Below, piece by piece: positions 32,278 through 40,218 of a stretch of DNA of 64,000 bases (within the stretch, counting starts at the first letter, position 1; each line of letters starts with the position of its first letter). A program made the translations under genes and the position numbers. Below the pieces are notes generated by a model. The model had not been told where the DNA came from. It saw only the letters and a list, made by a program, of their open reading frames with translations, and did no database searches. This DNA is from a virus, in IMG/VR virus record IMGVR_UViG_3300043411_001575, positions 62,001-126,000 of that record; one strand, written 5' to 3'.

Positions 32278-32484
32278 ATGGCTGATTCAATCGGTGGCTT
32301 AGAAGGCACAAAAACTAAATTTTTCATAGATGTAAAAGTTCCTATCAGAGCAGGGATGGAGTTTGGCACAAAGAATTATAAAATAAGAACAATCGGATAT
32401 GAGGTTTTTCGACAATACTTTGATACTAAAGAAAAGGATATGCAAGTAGGTAGGCAAAGAATTGAAAGAAAAATAAATAACTAA
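32278..32484 (+). CDS. Unknown 68-aa protein inserted in a type-A leader
   Basis: Basic protein (TKTKFFIDVKVPIRAGMEFG, then FDTKEKDMQVGRQRIERK). It sits inside the leader: the sequence before it and the ACTTGCTAATTGACA promoter after it are contiguous in other type-A cassettes. No family is recognised. Confidence 0.64.
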   Translation: MADSIGGLEGTKTKFFIDVKVPIRAGMEFGTKNYKIRTIGYEVFRQYFDTKEKDMQVGRQRIERKINN

Positions 32485-32513
32485 CTTTTACTTGCTAATT
32501 GACAAATTATGTT

Positions 32514-32521
32514 TATCTTTG
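32514..32521 (+). promoter_or_regulatory. Cassette promoter, leader type A
   Basis: TATCTTTG with TTGACAAATTATG upstream, now downstream of the inserted 68-aa gene. Confidence 0.74.
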
Positions 32522-32562
32522 TAGCAGATAATTTAATATTAACAATTTAAAAACAAAACAAA

Positions 32563-32733
32563 ATGGCAAAAAGTAGTTATTACAAGTACGCAGTTGTAGC
32601 GGTAAACACAAAAACAGGTGAAGAAAGTTTAGTATGCAAAGTTCGTGCTGCTGGGGACTTAAACAACATTTTACACGGATTAGAAAAAGCAGTAGGAAGC
32701 TCTCCTATTAAATACAAATCTAAAAAACTGTAA
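32563..32733 (+). CDS. Unknown 56-aa protein (HTH-tailed cassette)
   Basis: Beta-strand start (YYKYAVVAVNTKTGEESLVC) followed by a helix (AAGDLNNILHGLEKAVG). Ends 2 nt before the HTH tail gene. Candidate anti-defence gene by position. Confidence 0.66.
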   Translation: MAKSSYYKYAVVAVNTKTGEESLVCKVRAAGDLNNILHGLEKAVGSSPIKYKSKKL

Positions 32734-32735
32734 AA

Positions 32736-32957
32736 ATGGAACTATCTGTAACAGAATATGCAAAATCGCTTGGCGTAACTCGTCAGGCGATTTTGTTACA
32801 GATTAAGGAAAAAAGGTTGCCTAAAAATGTTACGGTTAAAAAAATTGGTAATACTTATTCTTTATCTGTGCGAGGGCAAAAAAAAAATAAGAAAAAGAGT
32901 TTTGAAATGTTGCATAACGTTATCAGGCTTGGCGAAGTGCCGCTACTCGAAACTTAA
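32736..32957 (+). CDS. Small HTH protein, tail gene, reading into attC
   Basis: MELSVTEYAKSLGVTRQAIL ... family member whose frame continues into attC 25, giving 73 aa. The last 20 residues are attC-encoded and probably unimportant, because sister copies stop near residue 50. Confidence 0.78.
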   Translation: MELSVTEYAKSLGVTRQAILLQIKEKRLPKNVTVKKIGNTYSLSVRGQKKNKKKSFEMLHNVIRLGEVPLLET

Positions 32958-33007
32958 ATTTTAGCACTAAACTATCCTGCGGCATTTTGCCAAACCCGTG
33001 TTATGGG
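32910..33007 (+). repeat. attC-like site 25
   Basis: GCATAACGTTATCAGGCTTGGCGAAGTGCCG and CGGCATTTTGCCAAACCCGTGTTATGG. Confidence 0.86.
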
Positions 33008-33051
33008 ATAGTTTTAAAAACCTTTTAGGGTGGGCATTAAAAAACGAAATA

Positions 33052-33510
33052 ATGATAATAGCAATTGATTTTGACGGAACTTGCGTAACACACGAATTTC
33101 CCAAAGTGGGCAAAGACATTGGTGCTGTGCCTGTATTGAAAGAGTTGGTTAAAAATAACCACCAATTAGTTTTGTTTACAATGAGAAGTGATATAGTTAA
33201 TCCAACTGGCGAGGATAACGAATTGCACCTTGAAAGTGGGAACTATTTAACTGATGCAATTGAATGGTTTAAACAAAACGAAATACCGCTTTATGGAATA
33301 CAAACCAACCCGACACAGCACACTTGGACTACAAGCCCAAAAGCATACGCACAACTTTACATTGATGATGCTGCTTTAGGTTGCCCACTTTTGGTTGACA
33401 TTGTAAAAGATGGTGACGAAAGCATTAAGCAAGTTGGACGACCTTATGTTAATTGGGAGAAGGTAAAAGAAATGCTAATTGATAAAGGAATTATTGATGA
33501 TGAGGACTAA
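33052..33510 (+). CDS. HAD-like hydrolase
   Basis: N-terminal motif I IAIDFDGTCVTHEFP carries the nucleophile and acid Asp pair. FTMRS is motif II and YIDDAALG fits motif IV. 152 aa fits a small phage-type HAD phosphatase. ATG 33052 is used; an upstream GTG overlaps the attC core. Its substrate is unknown. A nucleotide or modified-base role is only a guess. Confidence 0.82.
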   Translation: MIIAIDFDGTCVTHEFPKVGKDIGAVPVLKELVKNNHQLVLFTMRSDIVNPTGEDNELHLESGNYLTDAIEWFKQNEIPLYGIQTNPTQHTWTTSPKAYAQLYIDDAALGCPLLVDIVKDGDESIKQVGRPYVNWEKVKEMLIDKGIIDDED

Positions 33511-33538
33511 CCCGTGCGGTGGGAAAAGGTTTTTAAAA

Positions 33539-33909
33539 TTTCCCATAACGGTTCGTGGCTATAAGAAGTAAAACCCATTTTTGAGCGGTGGAAAATTTCG
33601 TATCTTTGTAACGCAATATTGCAAATAAATATAATACTTTAAAAAATGGGAAAAAAAATTGCTTACGTTATTATGGGTGGCGATGATTATGTAACAGAAT
33701 CTTCATCATCAAGGAACAATGGATATGCTTTTACGCATAATCTACAAGGTGCAACTTTTTTTGATTCCAAAGAAAAAGCAGATAATTGTATTAAAAACAA
33801 AAATCTCGAATTTCATCTTGGAAGAAAAGTAAAAGCAAAAAAAGTTTCATTGGTTTAATCTAAGCGGTGCGTTGGCAGGGGTTTTATTTCTTATAGCCCC
33901 TGTTATAGC
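33539..33909 (+). repeat. attC-like site 26, with a gene in the loop
   Basis: GGCTATAAGAAGTAAAACCC and GGGGTTTTATTTCTTATAGCCCC are the arms, as in site 13. The loop holds the 70-aa ORF. Core GTT at 33902. Confidence 0.82.
33646..33858 (+). CDS. Unknown 70-aa protein encoded in attC loop
   Basis: Small protein (KKIAYVIMGGDDYVTESSSS, then FFDSKEKADNCIKNKNLEF). It has its own TATCTTTG box at about 33601. No family is recognised. Confidence 0.7.
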   Translation: MGKKIAYVIMGGDDYVTESSSSRNNGYAFTHNLQGATFFDSKEKADNCIKNKNLEFHLGRKVKAKKVSLV

Positions 33910-33930
33910 ATCGTTTTAATGTGCTATAAC
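33902..33930 (+). other. Empty mini-cassette, second copy
   Basis: GTTATAGCATCGTTTTAATGTGCTATAACGG. Only the complementary ends and a short AT spacer. It differs from the copy at 25999 by a compensatory change in both ends (GG/CC to AG/CT). Confidence 0.74.
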
Positions 33931-34018
33931 GGTTTGCGTATATGAGAAGTGGCACTTGCACGAACTTAAAATTTAGCACAAATGTTTCTGTGCCATTTCT
34001 TATATACGCTGTTATAGC
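33921..34018 (+). repeat. attC-like site 27
   Basis: CTATAACGGTTTGCGTATATGAGAAGTGGCAC and GTGCCATTTCTTATATACGCTGTTATAGC. Family of sites 32, 36 and 39. Confidence 0.88.
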
Positions 34019-34084
34019 CAGTAGGGATTTTTAGCACAAACGTTTAATCGAAGCACTAAAAGAAAAATTAAAAAAAGAGAAGGG

Positions 34085-34840
34085 ATGGAAATAAATAAAA
34101 TATACACAGGAGATAATTTGGAATTGCTTAAAACATTCCCTGATAACACTATTGATTTGATTGTTACCTCACCAAATTATAATAATTGGAGAAACAGAAG
34201 AACACAAGCAAGTAGGAAAGATTTTTGGGAACGAACCAATATAACTTATGATAATTGCACAGACAAAGAAGATGATGAAACATATGAAGCAAGGCAAATA
34301 GAAATAATAAATGAGATGGTAAGAGTTCTAAAACCAACTGGAACAATTTGCTACAACCACAAAGATAGAATATTTGAATTTGAAGTAAAATCACCTTTGG
34401 AATGGATTTTAAAGACAAATGCAAAATACAGACAGAGAATTACATGGGATAGATGTGGTATGCAAGCGTATAATCCTGTTAGATTTTATAGGGTTGATGA
34501 AGATATTTATATACTTGGAAAAGAAGCAAAGGGATTTACTTGGAATAAAGAAGCTGCAAAGTATTTAAGTATTTGGCGAATTGTTCCAAACAAAAATATT
34601 TACGGACATAATGCTACATTTCCAGAAGAACTTGTAAAAAGATGTGTTGAAGCATTTACCAATGAAGGAGATTTGGTTTTAGACCCATACAACGGAACTG
34701 GAACAACAACCAAAGTAGCTTATGAGATGAAAAGAAATTTTATCGGAATTGATAATTCTGAAAAATATAATGAAATAGCTGAAACTCGTATTAAAGAGTG
34801 CGGTGGGTCTTTTTTTAATTTTTCTAACGAAAATGATTAA
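34085..34840 (+). CDS. DNA methyltransferase, beta class (TSPNY)
   Basis: IYTGDNLELLKTFPDNTIDL leads to motif IV IVTSPNYNNW, with Asn in place of the second Pro. The AdoMet motif is LDPYNGTGTTTKVA. The recognition region is short (IYGHNATFPEELVKR). 251 aa. The S-P-N-Y variant also occurs in active enzymes, so activity is plausible. Confidence 0.86.
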   Translation: MEINKIYTGDNLELLKTFPDNTIDLIVTSPNYNNWRNRRTQASRKDFWERTNITYDNCTDKEDDETYEARQIEIINEMVRVLKPTGTICYNHKDRIFEFEVKSPLEWILKTNAKYRQRITWDRCGMQAYNPVRFYRVDEDIYILGKEAKGFTWNKEAAKYLSIWRIVPNKNIYGHNATFPEELVKRCVEAFTNEGDLVLDPYNGTGTTTKVAYEMKRNFIGIDNSEKYNEIAETRIKECGGSFFNFSNEND

Positions 34841-34858
34841 TCGAAGCACTTCACCCCT

Positions 34859-34961
34859 ATTGGCTATAACGGTGGCGATTGGCGAAGTAAAAGCATTTCA
34901 CTGCTGCTGATGGTTATCACTATGCTCAATGGCTTTTATTTTGCCAATTGCGTGTTAGCTG
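34859..34961 (+). repeat. attC-like site 28
   Basis: GCTATAACGGTGGCGATTGGCGAAGTAAAAGC and GCTTTTATTTTGCCAATTGCGTGTTAGC. Confidence 0.86.
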
Positions 34962-35047
34962 CTGTTTTTTTTCTCTTTGATTGTCAGTACTTTAGAAAAT
35001 AATTTAAAAATATCTTTGAAAATGTTTGCAGATTCAAAATAATGTTG

Positions 35048-35055
35048 TATCTTTG
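35048..35055 (+). promoter_or_regulatory. Cassette promoter, leader type B
   Basis: TATCTTTG following TTTGCAGATTCAAAATAATGTTG. Type B leaders contain TTTGCAG ... CAAAATA before the box. Confidence 0.74.
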
Positions 35056-35079
35056 TTCTACAATTAAAAACAAAATAAA

Positions 35080-35277
35080 ATGACAAATTTGAATGAAATA
35101 GAAGTAACAGTAAAGGGTAACGATAGTATCACAGGTAGCGAAAGTTGGGTATCTAATTTAGAAAACTTAAAAAGTTGGGAACTCACAAATGATGAGATAA
35201 ACGAAATAATAGAGGGCAAAACAGTTAAATGTATATCTCCAAATGGTAGAAGAATTATATGGATAACAAAAAAGTAA
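35080..35277 (+). CDS. Unknown 65-aa protein (RHH-tailed cassette)
   Basis: Acidic small protein (GNDSITGSESWVSNLENLKS, then NEIIEGKTVKCISPNGRR). It overlaps the RHH gene by 19 bases. Candidate anti-defence gene by position. Confidence 0.67.
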   Translation: MTNLNEIEVTVKGNDSITGSESWVSNLENLKSWELTNDEINEIIEGKTVKCISPNGRRIIWITKK

Positions 35278-35423
35278 AAAGAGGTGGTAAACGCAAAAAT
35301 GCTGGTGCTAAACCTAAATACTCGGAGCTAACTAAAACGGTTGCCTTTCGCTGTCCATTGTCAAAGGTTGATGAACTGAAAATAGTTGTCAAGTCTAAAC
35401 TTTCGGAGTGGTCGGTAAAATAG
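35259..35423 (+). CDS. Ribbon-helix-helix-like tail protein
   Basis: 54 aa: KRGGKRKNAGAKPKYSELTK followed by TVAFRCPLSKVDELK. The RGG..AGxK start and one beta strand then helix are common to the RHH-like tail genes at 36989, 39930 and 42460. Likely dimeric DNA-binding autoregulator. Confidence 0.74.
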   Translation: MDNKKVKRGGKRKNAGAKPKYSELTKTVAFRCPLSKVDELKIVVKSKLSEWSVK

Positions 35424-35521
35424 CAGCTAACGGTTTGCAGCTAACAGAAGTGGCTGCTTGTAAGAACTTCTGAATTAAAAACAAATGCTTTGCAGCCATT
35501 TTTGTTAGGTGCTGTTATAAG
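35423..35521 (+). repeat. attC-like site 29
   Basis: CAGCTAACGGTTTGCAGCTAACAGAAGTGGCTGC and GCAGCCATTTTTGTTAGGTGCTGTTATAAG. Confidence 0.83.
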
Positions 35522-35542
35522 CTGTAAAATAAAATTTGAGCG

Positions 35543-35716
35543 ATGGACACATACTTAAAATATTTAGATACAGATGAAATGAGGCTCATTATGGATGTGC
35601 AAAAAACACTTCCACAAAAAGGCTTTACTTACATAAGAGATGAAAAGAAAATAGGCAGAAATGAGCCTTGTAAATGCGGAAGCAATAGGAAGTACAAAAA
35701 ATGCTGTGGTGCGTAG
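35543..35716 (+). CDS. SEC-C motif protein
   Basis: 57 aa. The C-terminal [19 protein letters not shown] is the SEC-C zinc motif first described at the SecA C-terminus, where it mediates protein contacts. The remaining 35 residues are a short helix. It could be a small adaptor. It is too short to be an enzyme. Confidence 0.85.
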   Translation: MDTYLKYLDTDEMRLIMDVQKTLPQKGFTYIRDEKKIGRNEPCKCGSNRKYKKCCGA

Positions 35717-35730
35717 GCAATTTTATTTTA

Positions 35731-35831
35731 TTGCTTATAACGTAGCGGGGCTTTGCGTAGTAGCCCTTAGTAGAAACTTAAAATTAACCACGACACTTGA
35801 TAGGGCTATTACGCAAAACCCTTGTTATGTG
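35731..35831 (+). repeat. attC-like site 30
   Basis: CTTATAACGTAGCGGGGCTTTGCGTAGTAGCCC and GGGCTATTACGCAAAACCCTTGTTATGTG. Confidence 0.86.
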
Positions 35832-35848
35832 CCGTTTTTATTCGGATT

Positions 35849-36403
35849 ATGAAAAAGTATCAAATAATATATTCAGACCCAGCGTGGCGATTTGGTAATT
35901 CTGTTTATCAAGACAACAATAGAGATAACAGACATTTGCAAGACCAATATCAAACAATGACCATAGAACAATTAAAAGAATTACCACTTGCAAATATTTC
36001 TGCTGATGATTGTGCTTTGTTTTTATGGACAACAGACTTTCATTTACCTTTTTGTTTTGAATTATTTAAAGCGTGGGGTTTCAAATATAGAACTATTGCT
36101 TTTGTATGGAAAAAAGTAACTAAAAACGGTAAAACTTGTGCAAACTTGGGAGCGTGGACTATGAAAAATACAGAAATATGTTTATTGGCTACAAAAGGAA
36201 ATATGTTTAATAAAAGGAAAGTGAAGAATATATTTCAATTAGTTGAAGCAGAAAGAACTAAGCATAGTAAAAAACCACAAGAGGTAAGGGATAGGATAGA
36301 AAAACTATTTGGAGAATGTGAAAGACTTGAAATGTTTGCTCGTGAAAAGCACGAAGGCTGGGATGTTTGGGGAAATGAAGTTGAGAGTAGTGTCACTCTT
36401 TAA
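35849..36403 (+). CDS. MT-A70-family DNA N6-adenine methyltransferase
   Basis: IIYSDPAWRFGN at the start is the DPPW-like motif IV of MT-A70 (METTL3-type) enzymes. ALFLWTTDFHL and KAWGFKYRTIAFVWKK follow in the usual order. KPQEVRDRIEKLFG and CERLEMFAREKHEGWDVWGNE complete the family signature. 184 aa is a typical phage MT-A70 size. ATG 35849 is favoured over an upstream ATG in attC 30. Confidence 0.92.
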   Translation: MKKYQIIYSDPAWRFGNSVYQDNNRDNRHLQDQYQTMTIEQLKELPLANISADDCALFLWTTDFHLPFCFELFKAWGFKYRTIAFVWKKVTKNGKTCANLGAWTMKNTEICLLATKGNMFNKRKVKNIFQLVEAERTKHSKKPQEVRDRIEKLFGECERLEMFAREKHEGWDVWGNEVESSVTL

Positions 36404-36406
36404 AAT

Positions 36407-36478
36407 GGCACATAACGGTTTGCAGCTAAACGCTGATTTTGTTCTTCACAAAATTTGCGATTTAGGTGCTGTTATGTA
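36407..36478 (+). repeat. attC-like site 31
   Basis: CACATAACGGTTTGCAGCTAAACGCTGATTTTG and CAAAATTTGCGATTTAGGTGCTGTTATG. Confidence 0.83.
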
Positions 36479-36574
36479 TCAGTTTATTTTTTACTTTTTT
36501 GCGTTGGCTTTCAATTAGTTACACAATTTAACAAAAATAATCTTGAAATTGTTTGCAGATTCAAAATATAGCCG

Positions 36575-36582
36575 TATATTTG
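36575..36582 (+). promoter_or_regulatory. Cassette promoter, leader type B
   Basis: TATATTTG following TTTGCAGATTCAAAATATAGCCG. Confidence 0.74.
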
Positions 36583-36602
36583 TATCAACAAAACGAAACA
36601 AC

Positions 36603-37004
36603 ATGGAAACAATTGAAAAAAAAATATTAGGATTCACAGAAGAAATAACAGTTTGTGATTGCTGTGGTAAGGCTGATTTAAAAGGAACTTACGCTATTGA
36701 TTGGGAAGGTACAATTGCATATTACGGAAGCGTTTGTGCTTTTAAAGTGCATGGTGCTACTATTGAAGAGCAAAAGGAAGTGAAGAAAGCATACACTAAA
36801 AGAATGAAAGCGACTGAAAAATTAGCACAAATGGAAGCTGAATACAATGGAACACAATATGCTTTAGTAAAAATGTTTCGTTTTGTTGAAGAGAAGAAAT
36901 TGGATGTAATGGCTTTCATTAATAAATACGGAAAAAAATGTGATGAGAACGATTATTACATTGCTTACGAAATTGGACACGTTGTAAAATGTATAGACAA
37001 ATGA
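36603..37004 (+). CDS. Unknown 133-aa protein (RHH-tailed cassette)
   Basis: Has VCDCCGKADLKGTYAI and GSVCAFKVHG near the N-terminus, a Cys4 site like that of proteins of unknown function in Bacteroidota phages. A charged helix (EEQKEVKKAYTKRMKATEKL) follows. It overlaps the next gene by 16 bases. Candidate anti-defence gene by position. Confidence 0.7.
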   Translation: METIEKKILGFTEEITVCDCCGKADLKGTYAIDWEGTIAYYGSVCAFKVHGATIEEQKEVKKAYTKRMKATEKLAQMEAEYNGTQYALVKMFRFVEEKKLDVMAFINKYGKKCDENDYYIAYEIGHVVKCIDK

Positions 37005-37297
37005 AAGAATGTACAATGTGCGCTTTAAAAGAGCCTGAATTTAAAAAGTGCATTTTTAGCGATTGCCCTAATGGTGTAAATTTTGTAACCTGCGATTGTG
37101 GAGAGAAAATTTACAACACGGATGGCAAAAAAGCGAAGTGCAAAAAATGCAAACCACATGGAGGTAAAAGGCTAAATGCAGGACGAAAAAGCCAATACAA
37201 AGAAGAAACGCAAACAATTTCTTTCCGTGTACCAAAATCACTAATTGAACCGATTACAAAATACGTCAAACGTGCGCTGGCAAAAAGTAAAAAATAA
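36989..37297 (+). CDS. Zinc-ribbon plus ribbon-helix-helix tail protein
   Basis: 102 aa. Cys pairs ECTMC, CIFSDC, CDCGEK and CKKC suggest one or two zinc sites in the first 55 residues. GGKRLNAGRKSQYKEETQTI then SFRVPKSLIEPITKYVKRAL matches the RHH-like tail of 39930 and 42460. It is a fusion of the tail module to a zinc domain. Confidence 0.76.
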   Translation: MYRQMKECTMCALKEPEFKKCIFSDCPNGVNFVTCDCGEKIYNTDGKKAKCKKCKPHGGKRLNAGRKSQYKEETQTISFRVPKSLIEPITKYVKRALAKSKK

Positions 37298-37299
37298 AT

Positions 37300-37397
37300 T
37301 GTACATAACGTTTTGCGTATATGAGAAGTGGCACTTGCACAAACTTGAAATTTAGCACAAATGTTTCTGTGCCATTTCTTATATACGCTGTTATGTG
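37300..37397 (+). repeat. attC-like site 32
   Basis: TACATAACGTTTTGCGTATATGAGAAGTGGCAC and GTGCCATTTCTTATATACGCTGTTATGTG. Confidence 0.88.
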
Positions 37398-37495
37398 TAG
37401 TTGCGGTTTAATAGCAGGGAGTTCAATTTGAAATGAGATACTTTTTCTTTTCTTTTTTGAGCGATGGCAAAAATAAATTTGAAAAATTTAAAAAT

Positions 37496-38308
37496 ATGAT
37501 TGATATAAACAAGAATTACAATGAAAGTAATTTAGAAACAATGGCAAAGATGCCTGATTGCTTTGTAGATTTAACAGTAACATCTCCACCTTATGATGGA
37601 TTGCGAACTTATAATGGATATTCATTTCCATTTGAAGATATTGCAAAGGAGTTGTTTAGAATTACAAAAGATGGTGGCGTATTAGTTTGGGTTATTTCAG
37701 ATGCTACCGTTCAAGGAAATGAAAGCGGAACATCATTTAAACAAGCCTTATATTTCAAAGAGATTGGTTTTAATTTGCACGACACAATGATTTGGATTAA
37801 AGACGGTGGTGGTGCAGTAGGAAGCAATAAGTGTTACACACAAAACTTTGAATATATGTTTGTGTTTTCAAAAGGAAAAATAAATACTACAAATCTAATT
37901 TATGATAAACCAAACGCTTCTTTTGGTAAAGATAAAAGCGGAGTAGGTAGAAGATTGGTAACTGGTGAACACAAAATAGAAAAGCGTAAACCAAGTGCCG
38001 AATTTAGTAGAAGAAACAACTATTGGTATATCGCACCACAAAAAGGCGAACACCCTGCGGTATTCCCAGAAGCACTTGCAAATGACCATATTTTAAGTTG
38101 GAGTAATGAGAATGACTTAATTTATGACCCATTTATGGGAAGTGGTACAACCGCTAAAATGAGTATTCTAAATAACAGAAATTGGATAGGCAGTGAATTA
38201 TCCTCTGAATACTGTGATATGATTGTGCAACGAATTAAAAAAGCGTTGGAAGAAAAAAGAAAAGAAAAAGATTTAATAGCAAACTCTTTATTTGGAAACG
38301 ACTTTTAG
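37496..38308 (+). CDS. DNA methyltransferase, beta class (TSPPYDGL)
   Basis: DLTVTSPPYDGLRTYNGYSF is motif IV and YDPFMGSGTTAKMS the AdoMet motif. The closest relatives here are 19162 and 38490; N- and C-terminal parts match while the middle (GDKAKVGSNK-to-YIAPQKGEHP region) differs. ATG 37496 is chosen; earlier in-frame codons read leader DNA. 270 aa. Confidence 0.88.
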   Translation: MIDINKNYNESNLETMAKMPDCFVDLTVTSPPYDGLRTYNGYSFPFEDIAKELFRITKDGGVLVWVISDATVQGNESGTSFKQALYFKEIGFNLHDTMIWIKDGGGAVGSNKCYTQNFEYMFVFSKGKINTTNLIYDKPNASFGKDKSGVGRRLVTGEHKIEKRKPSAEFSRRNNYWYIAPQKGEHPAVFPEALANDHILSWSNENDLIYDPFMGSGTTAKMSILNNRNWIGSELSSEYCDMIVQRIKKALEEKRKEKDLIANSLFGNDF

Positions 38309-38311
38309 CAA

Positions 38312-38419
38312 TTACACATAACGTTTTGCGGCTTTGCGTTCGGTTTTTTGCCTTATCCGAATGTCCAAATTTAGCACAATGTTTAAAGGCAAAAACTGAC
38401 GCAAAACCGATGTTATAAG
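38312..38419 (+). repeat. attC-like site 33
   Basis: ACATAACGTTTTGCGGCTTTGCGTTCGGTTTTTTGCC and GGCAAAAACTGACGCAAAACCGATGTTATAAGC. The right end resembles the left array boundary. Confidence 0.84.
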
Positions 38420-38489
38420 CTGGCTGCGGTTTATTAAACGAAAAGCTAAATACGAAGCACTAAAGAAAAGAATTTAAAAAAAGGAAGGG

Positions 38490-39308
38490 ATGGAAATAAA
38501 TAAAATATACAACGAAAATTGCCTTGAAACGATGGCTAAAATGCCTGACAATTTCATTGACTTAACGGTTACTTCTCCGCCTTATGACGATTTAAGAACA
38601 TACAATGGATATTGTTTTGACTTTGAAAATGTAGCAAAAGAATTGTTTAGAGTAACAAAACAAGGTGGTGTAGTTGTTTGGATTGTAAACGATAGCACAA
38701 AAAACGGTAGTGAAAGTTTAACATCATTTAAACAGGCTATTTATTTTGTTGGTTGTGGGTTTAATTTGCACGATACTATGATTTACAAAAAGAAAAATCC
38801 GATACCACTAAACCATAATAGATATGAGCAAAGTTTTGAATATATGTTTGTTTTTAGCAAGGGGAAACCGAAAACATTTAACCCTATTATGGAAGATTGT
38901 GTATTTGCTGGGAAAGACATAGTTAAGAACAGAACATTTTACCAAACAGATGAAAGTAAAACAAGTAAAGGACATAAGAATAAACCTATAAAAGAGCAAA
39001 AAATAAAACAGAACATTTTTGAATATTCACTATACGGAGGCAAAAAGGATTTTATACAAGGTGCTGTTTTTCCTGAACAACTTGCAACCGACCAAATAAT
39101 AAGTTGGAGCAATGAAAATGATTTGGTTTATGACCCTTTTATGGGAAGTGGTACAACGGCTAAAATGGCAATTTTGAATAATAGAAAATATATTGGCAGT
39201 GAAATTTCAGAAGATTACTGTAAGATTATCGAAACTCGTATTAAAGAGTGCGGTGGGCTTTTTTTTAATTCTTTTCAAACGGAATTGTCAAACGAAGCAG
39301 GAACGTAG
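38490..39308 (+). CDS. DNA methyltransferase, beta class (TSPPYDDL)
   Basis: IYNENCLETMAKMPDNFIDL leads to motif IV TVTSPPYDDLRTYNGY; AdoMet motif YDPFMGSGTTAKMA. Same subfamily as 19162 and 37496. The tail is CIIETRIKECGG-like and shared with the gene at 34085. It starts at its own ATG about 75 nt after the core. 272 aa. Confidence 0.88.
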   Translation: MEINKIYNENCLETMAKMPDNFIDLTVTSPPYDDLRTYNGYCFDFENVAKELFRVTKQGGVVVWIVNDSTKNGSESLTSFKQAIYFVGCGFNLHDTMIYKKKNPIPLNHNRYEQSFEYMFVFSKGKPKTFNPIMEDCVFAGKDIVKNRTFYQTDESKTSKGHKNKPIKEQKIKQNIFEYSLYGGKKDFIQGAVFPEQLATDQIISWSNENDLVYDPFMGSGTTAKMAILNNRKYIGSEISEDYCKIIETRIKECGGLFFNSFQTELSNEAGT

Positions 39309-39311
39309 CAG

Positions 39312-39449
39312 CTTGCTTATAACGGTTTCGGGCTTGGCGAAGAAGCGGACTTATACCACTAAAGTTGATACGAAGAACCAATGTTGATGCTACTACAAAT
39401 GTTCATACGAAGCACTAAACCCGCTTTTTTGCCAATACTTTGTTATGCG
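39312..39449 (+). repeat. attC-like site 34
   Basis: CTTATAACGGTTTCGGGCTTGGCGAAGAAGCGG and CCGCTTTTTTGCCAATACTTTGTTATGCG. The left arm mixes two site families. Confidence 0.83.
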
Positions 39450-39550
39450 TTCGCCTTATTTTTTCGTGTTGATTTTCAGCAAGTTAGAAACTATTTTAAA
39501 AATAAATCAAAAATACTTTGAAAAAAGTTTGCAGTTATCAAAATAGGTTG

Positions 39551-39558
39551 TATATTTG
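39551..39558 (+). promoter_or_regulatory. Cassette promoter, leader type B
   Basis: TATATTTG after TTTGCAGTTATCAAAATAGGTTG. The leader is nearly identical to that at 42071-42217. 39309-39587 holds only site 34 and this leader. Confidence 0.78.
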
Positions 39559-39587
39559 TACCAGATAACAATTAAAAAATAAACAAA

Positions 39588-39737
39588 ATGACAACAGCAA
39601 CAGTAAAATCAGAAGCAAAATGGAAAACACAATTTCAAATAATGTGGAATAACACACCAAAGAAATTAAGAAGAACCATCTCACAAGTAAACAACATTAA
39701 ATCACAAGCAAAATTATACGCAGCATTATGGATGTAA
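39588..39737 (+). CDS. Unknown 49-aa protein (RHH-tailed cassette)
   Basis: Basic helical peptide (KWKTQFQIMWNNTPKKLRRT). Its end overlaps the next gene by 10 bases. Candidate anti-defence gene by position. Confidence 0.62.
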   Translation: MTTATVKSEAKWKTQFQIMWNNTPKKLRRTISQVNNIKSQAKLYAALWM

Positions 39738-39949
39738 CAGCAAAAATGGAGCAGGGCAATATAAAAGCCCTGTTCCCCAACTTAGGAATGGAAGTAATTA
39801 CAAATGGCTGTGTTTGCCAAATTATTCAAATCTCATCTCAACAAATCAAAGTCGAAATAACCGAAGCAATAAACCCGATGTATAAAGTTGGAAATCAAAT
39901 TTGGGTTGATAGCTTTTTAATACCATCCGATGAAAAAGAAAAAAACTAA
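39728..39949 (+). CDS. Unknown 73-aa protein (RHH-tailed cassette)
   Basis: Beta-rich small protein (LGMEVITNGCVCQIIQISSQ) resembling an SH3-like barrel. Overlaps the RHH gene by 20 bases. No family is recognised. Confidence 0.66.
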   Translation: MDVTAKMEQGNIKALFPNLGMEVITNGCVCQIIQISSQQIKVEITEAINPMYKVGNQIWVDSFLIPSDEKEKN

Positions 39950-40097
39950 TAGAGGTGGAGTTCGGGATGGGGCTGGTAGAAAAAAAGCAGACTACGAAAC
40001 AAAAACTATTTCCTTTCGTGTTCGTCTTGAATTTGTAGAACCGATTAAAAAGATGGTCAAGGATTATGTTTCGGAGCGTCTTAAAGGTGACGCATAA
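39930..40097 (+). CDS. Ribbon-helix-helix-like tail protein
   Basis: 55 aa: TNRGGVRDGAGRKKADYETK then TISFRVRLEFVEPIKKMVKD. The last half is nearly identical to the 42460 copy. The TAA stop lies in the R'' box (GACGCATAACG). DNA-binding autoregulator likely. Confidence 0.78.
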   Translation: MKKKKTNRGGVRDGAGRKKADYETKTISFRVRLEFVEPIKKMVKDYVSERLKGDA

Positions 40098-40218
40098 CGT
40101 TCGAGGGCTTGGCGAAGTGGCTGAACCTGAAGCTAAATAGAATTACTAAACTTAAAAATTAAGAACGAATGATTGATAGAATTACTGAACAGCCATTTTG
40201 CCAAACCCGTGTTAGTGG
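40089..40218 (+). repeat. attC-like site 35
   Basis: GCATAACGTTCGAGGGCTTGGCGAAGTGGCTG and CAGCCATTTTGCCAAACCCGTGTTAG. It encodes the start of the next ORF. Near copy of site 44. Confidence 0.88.
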
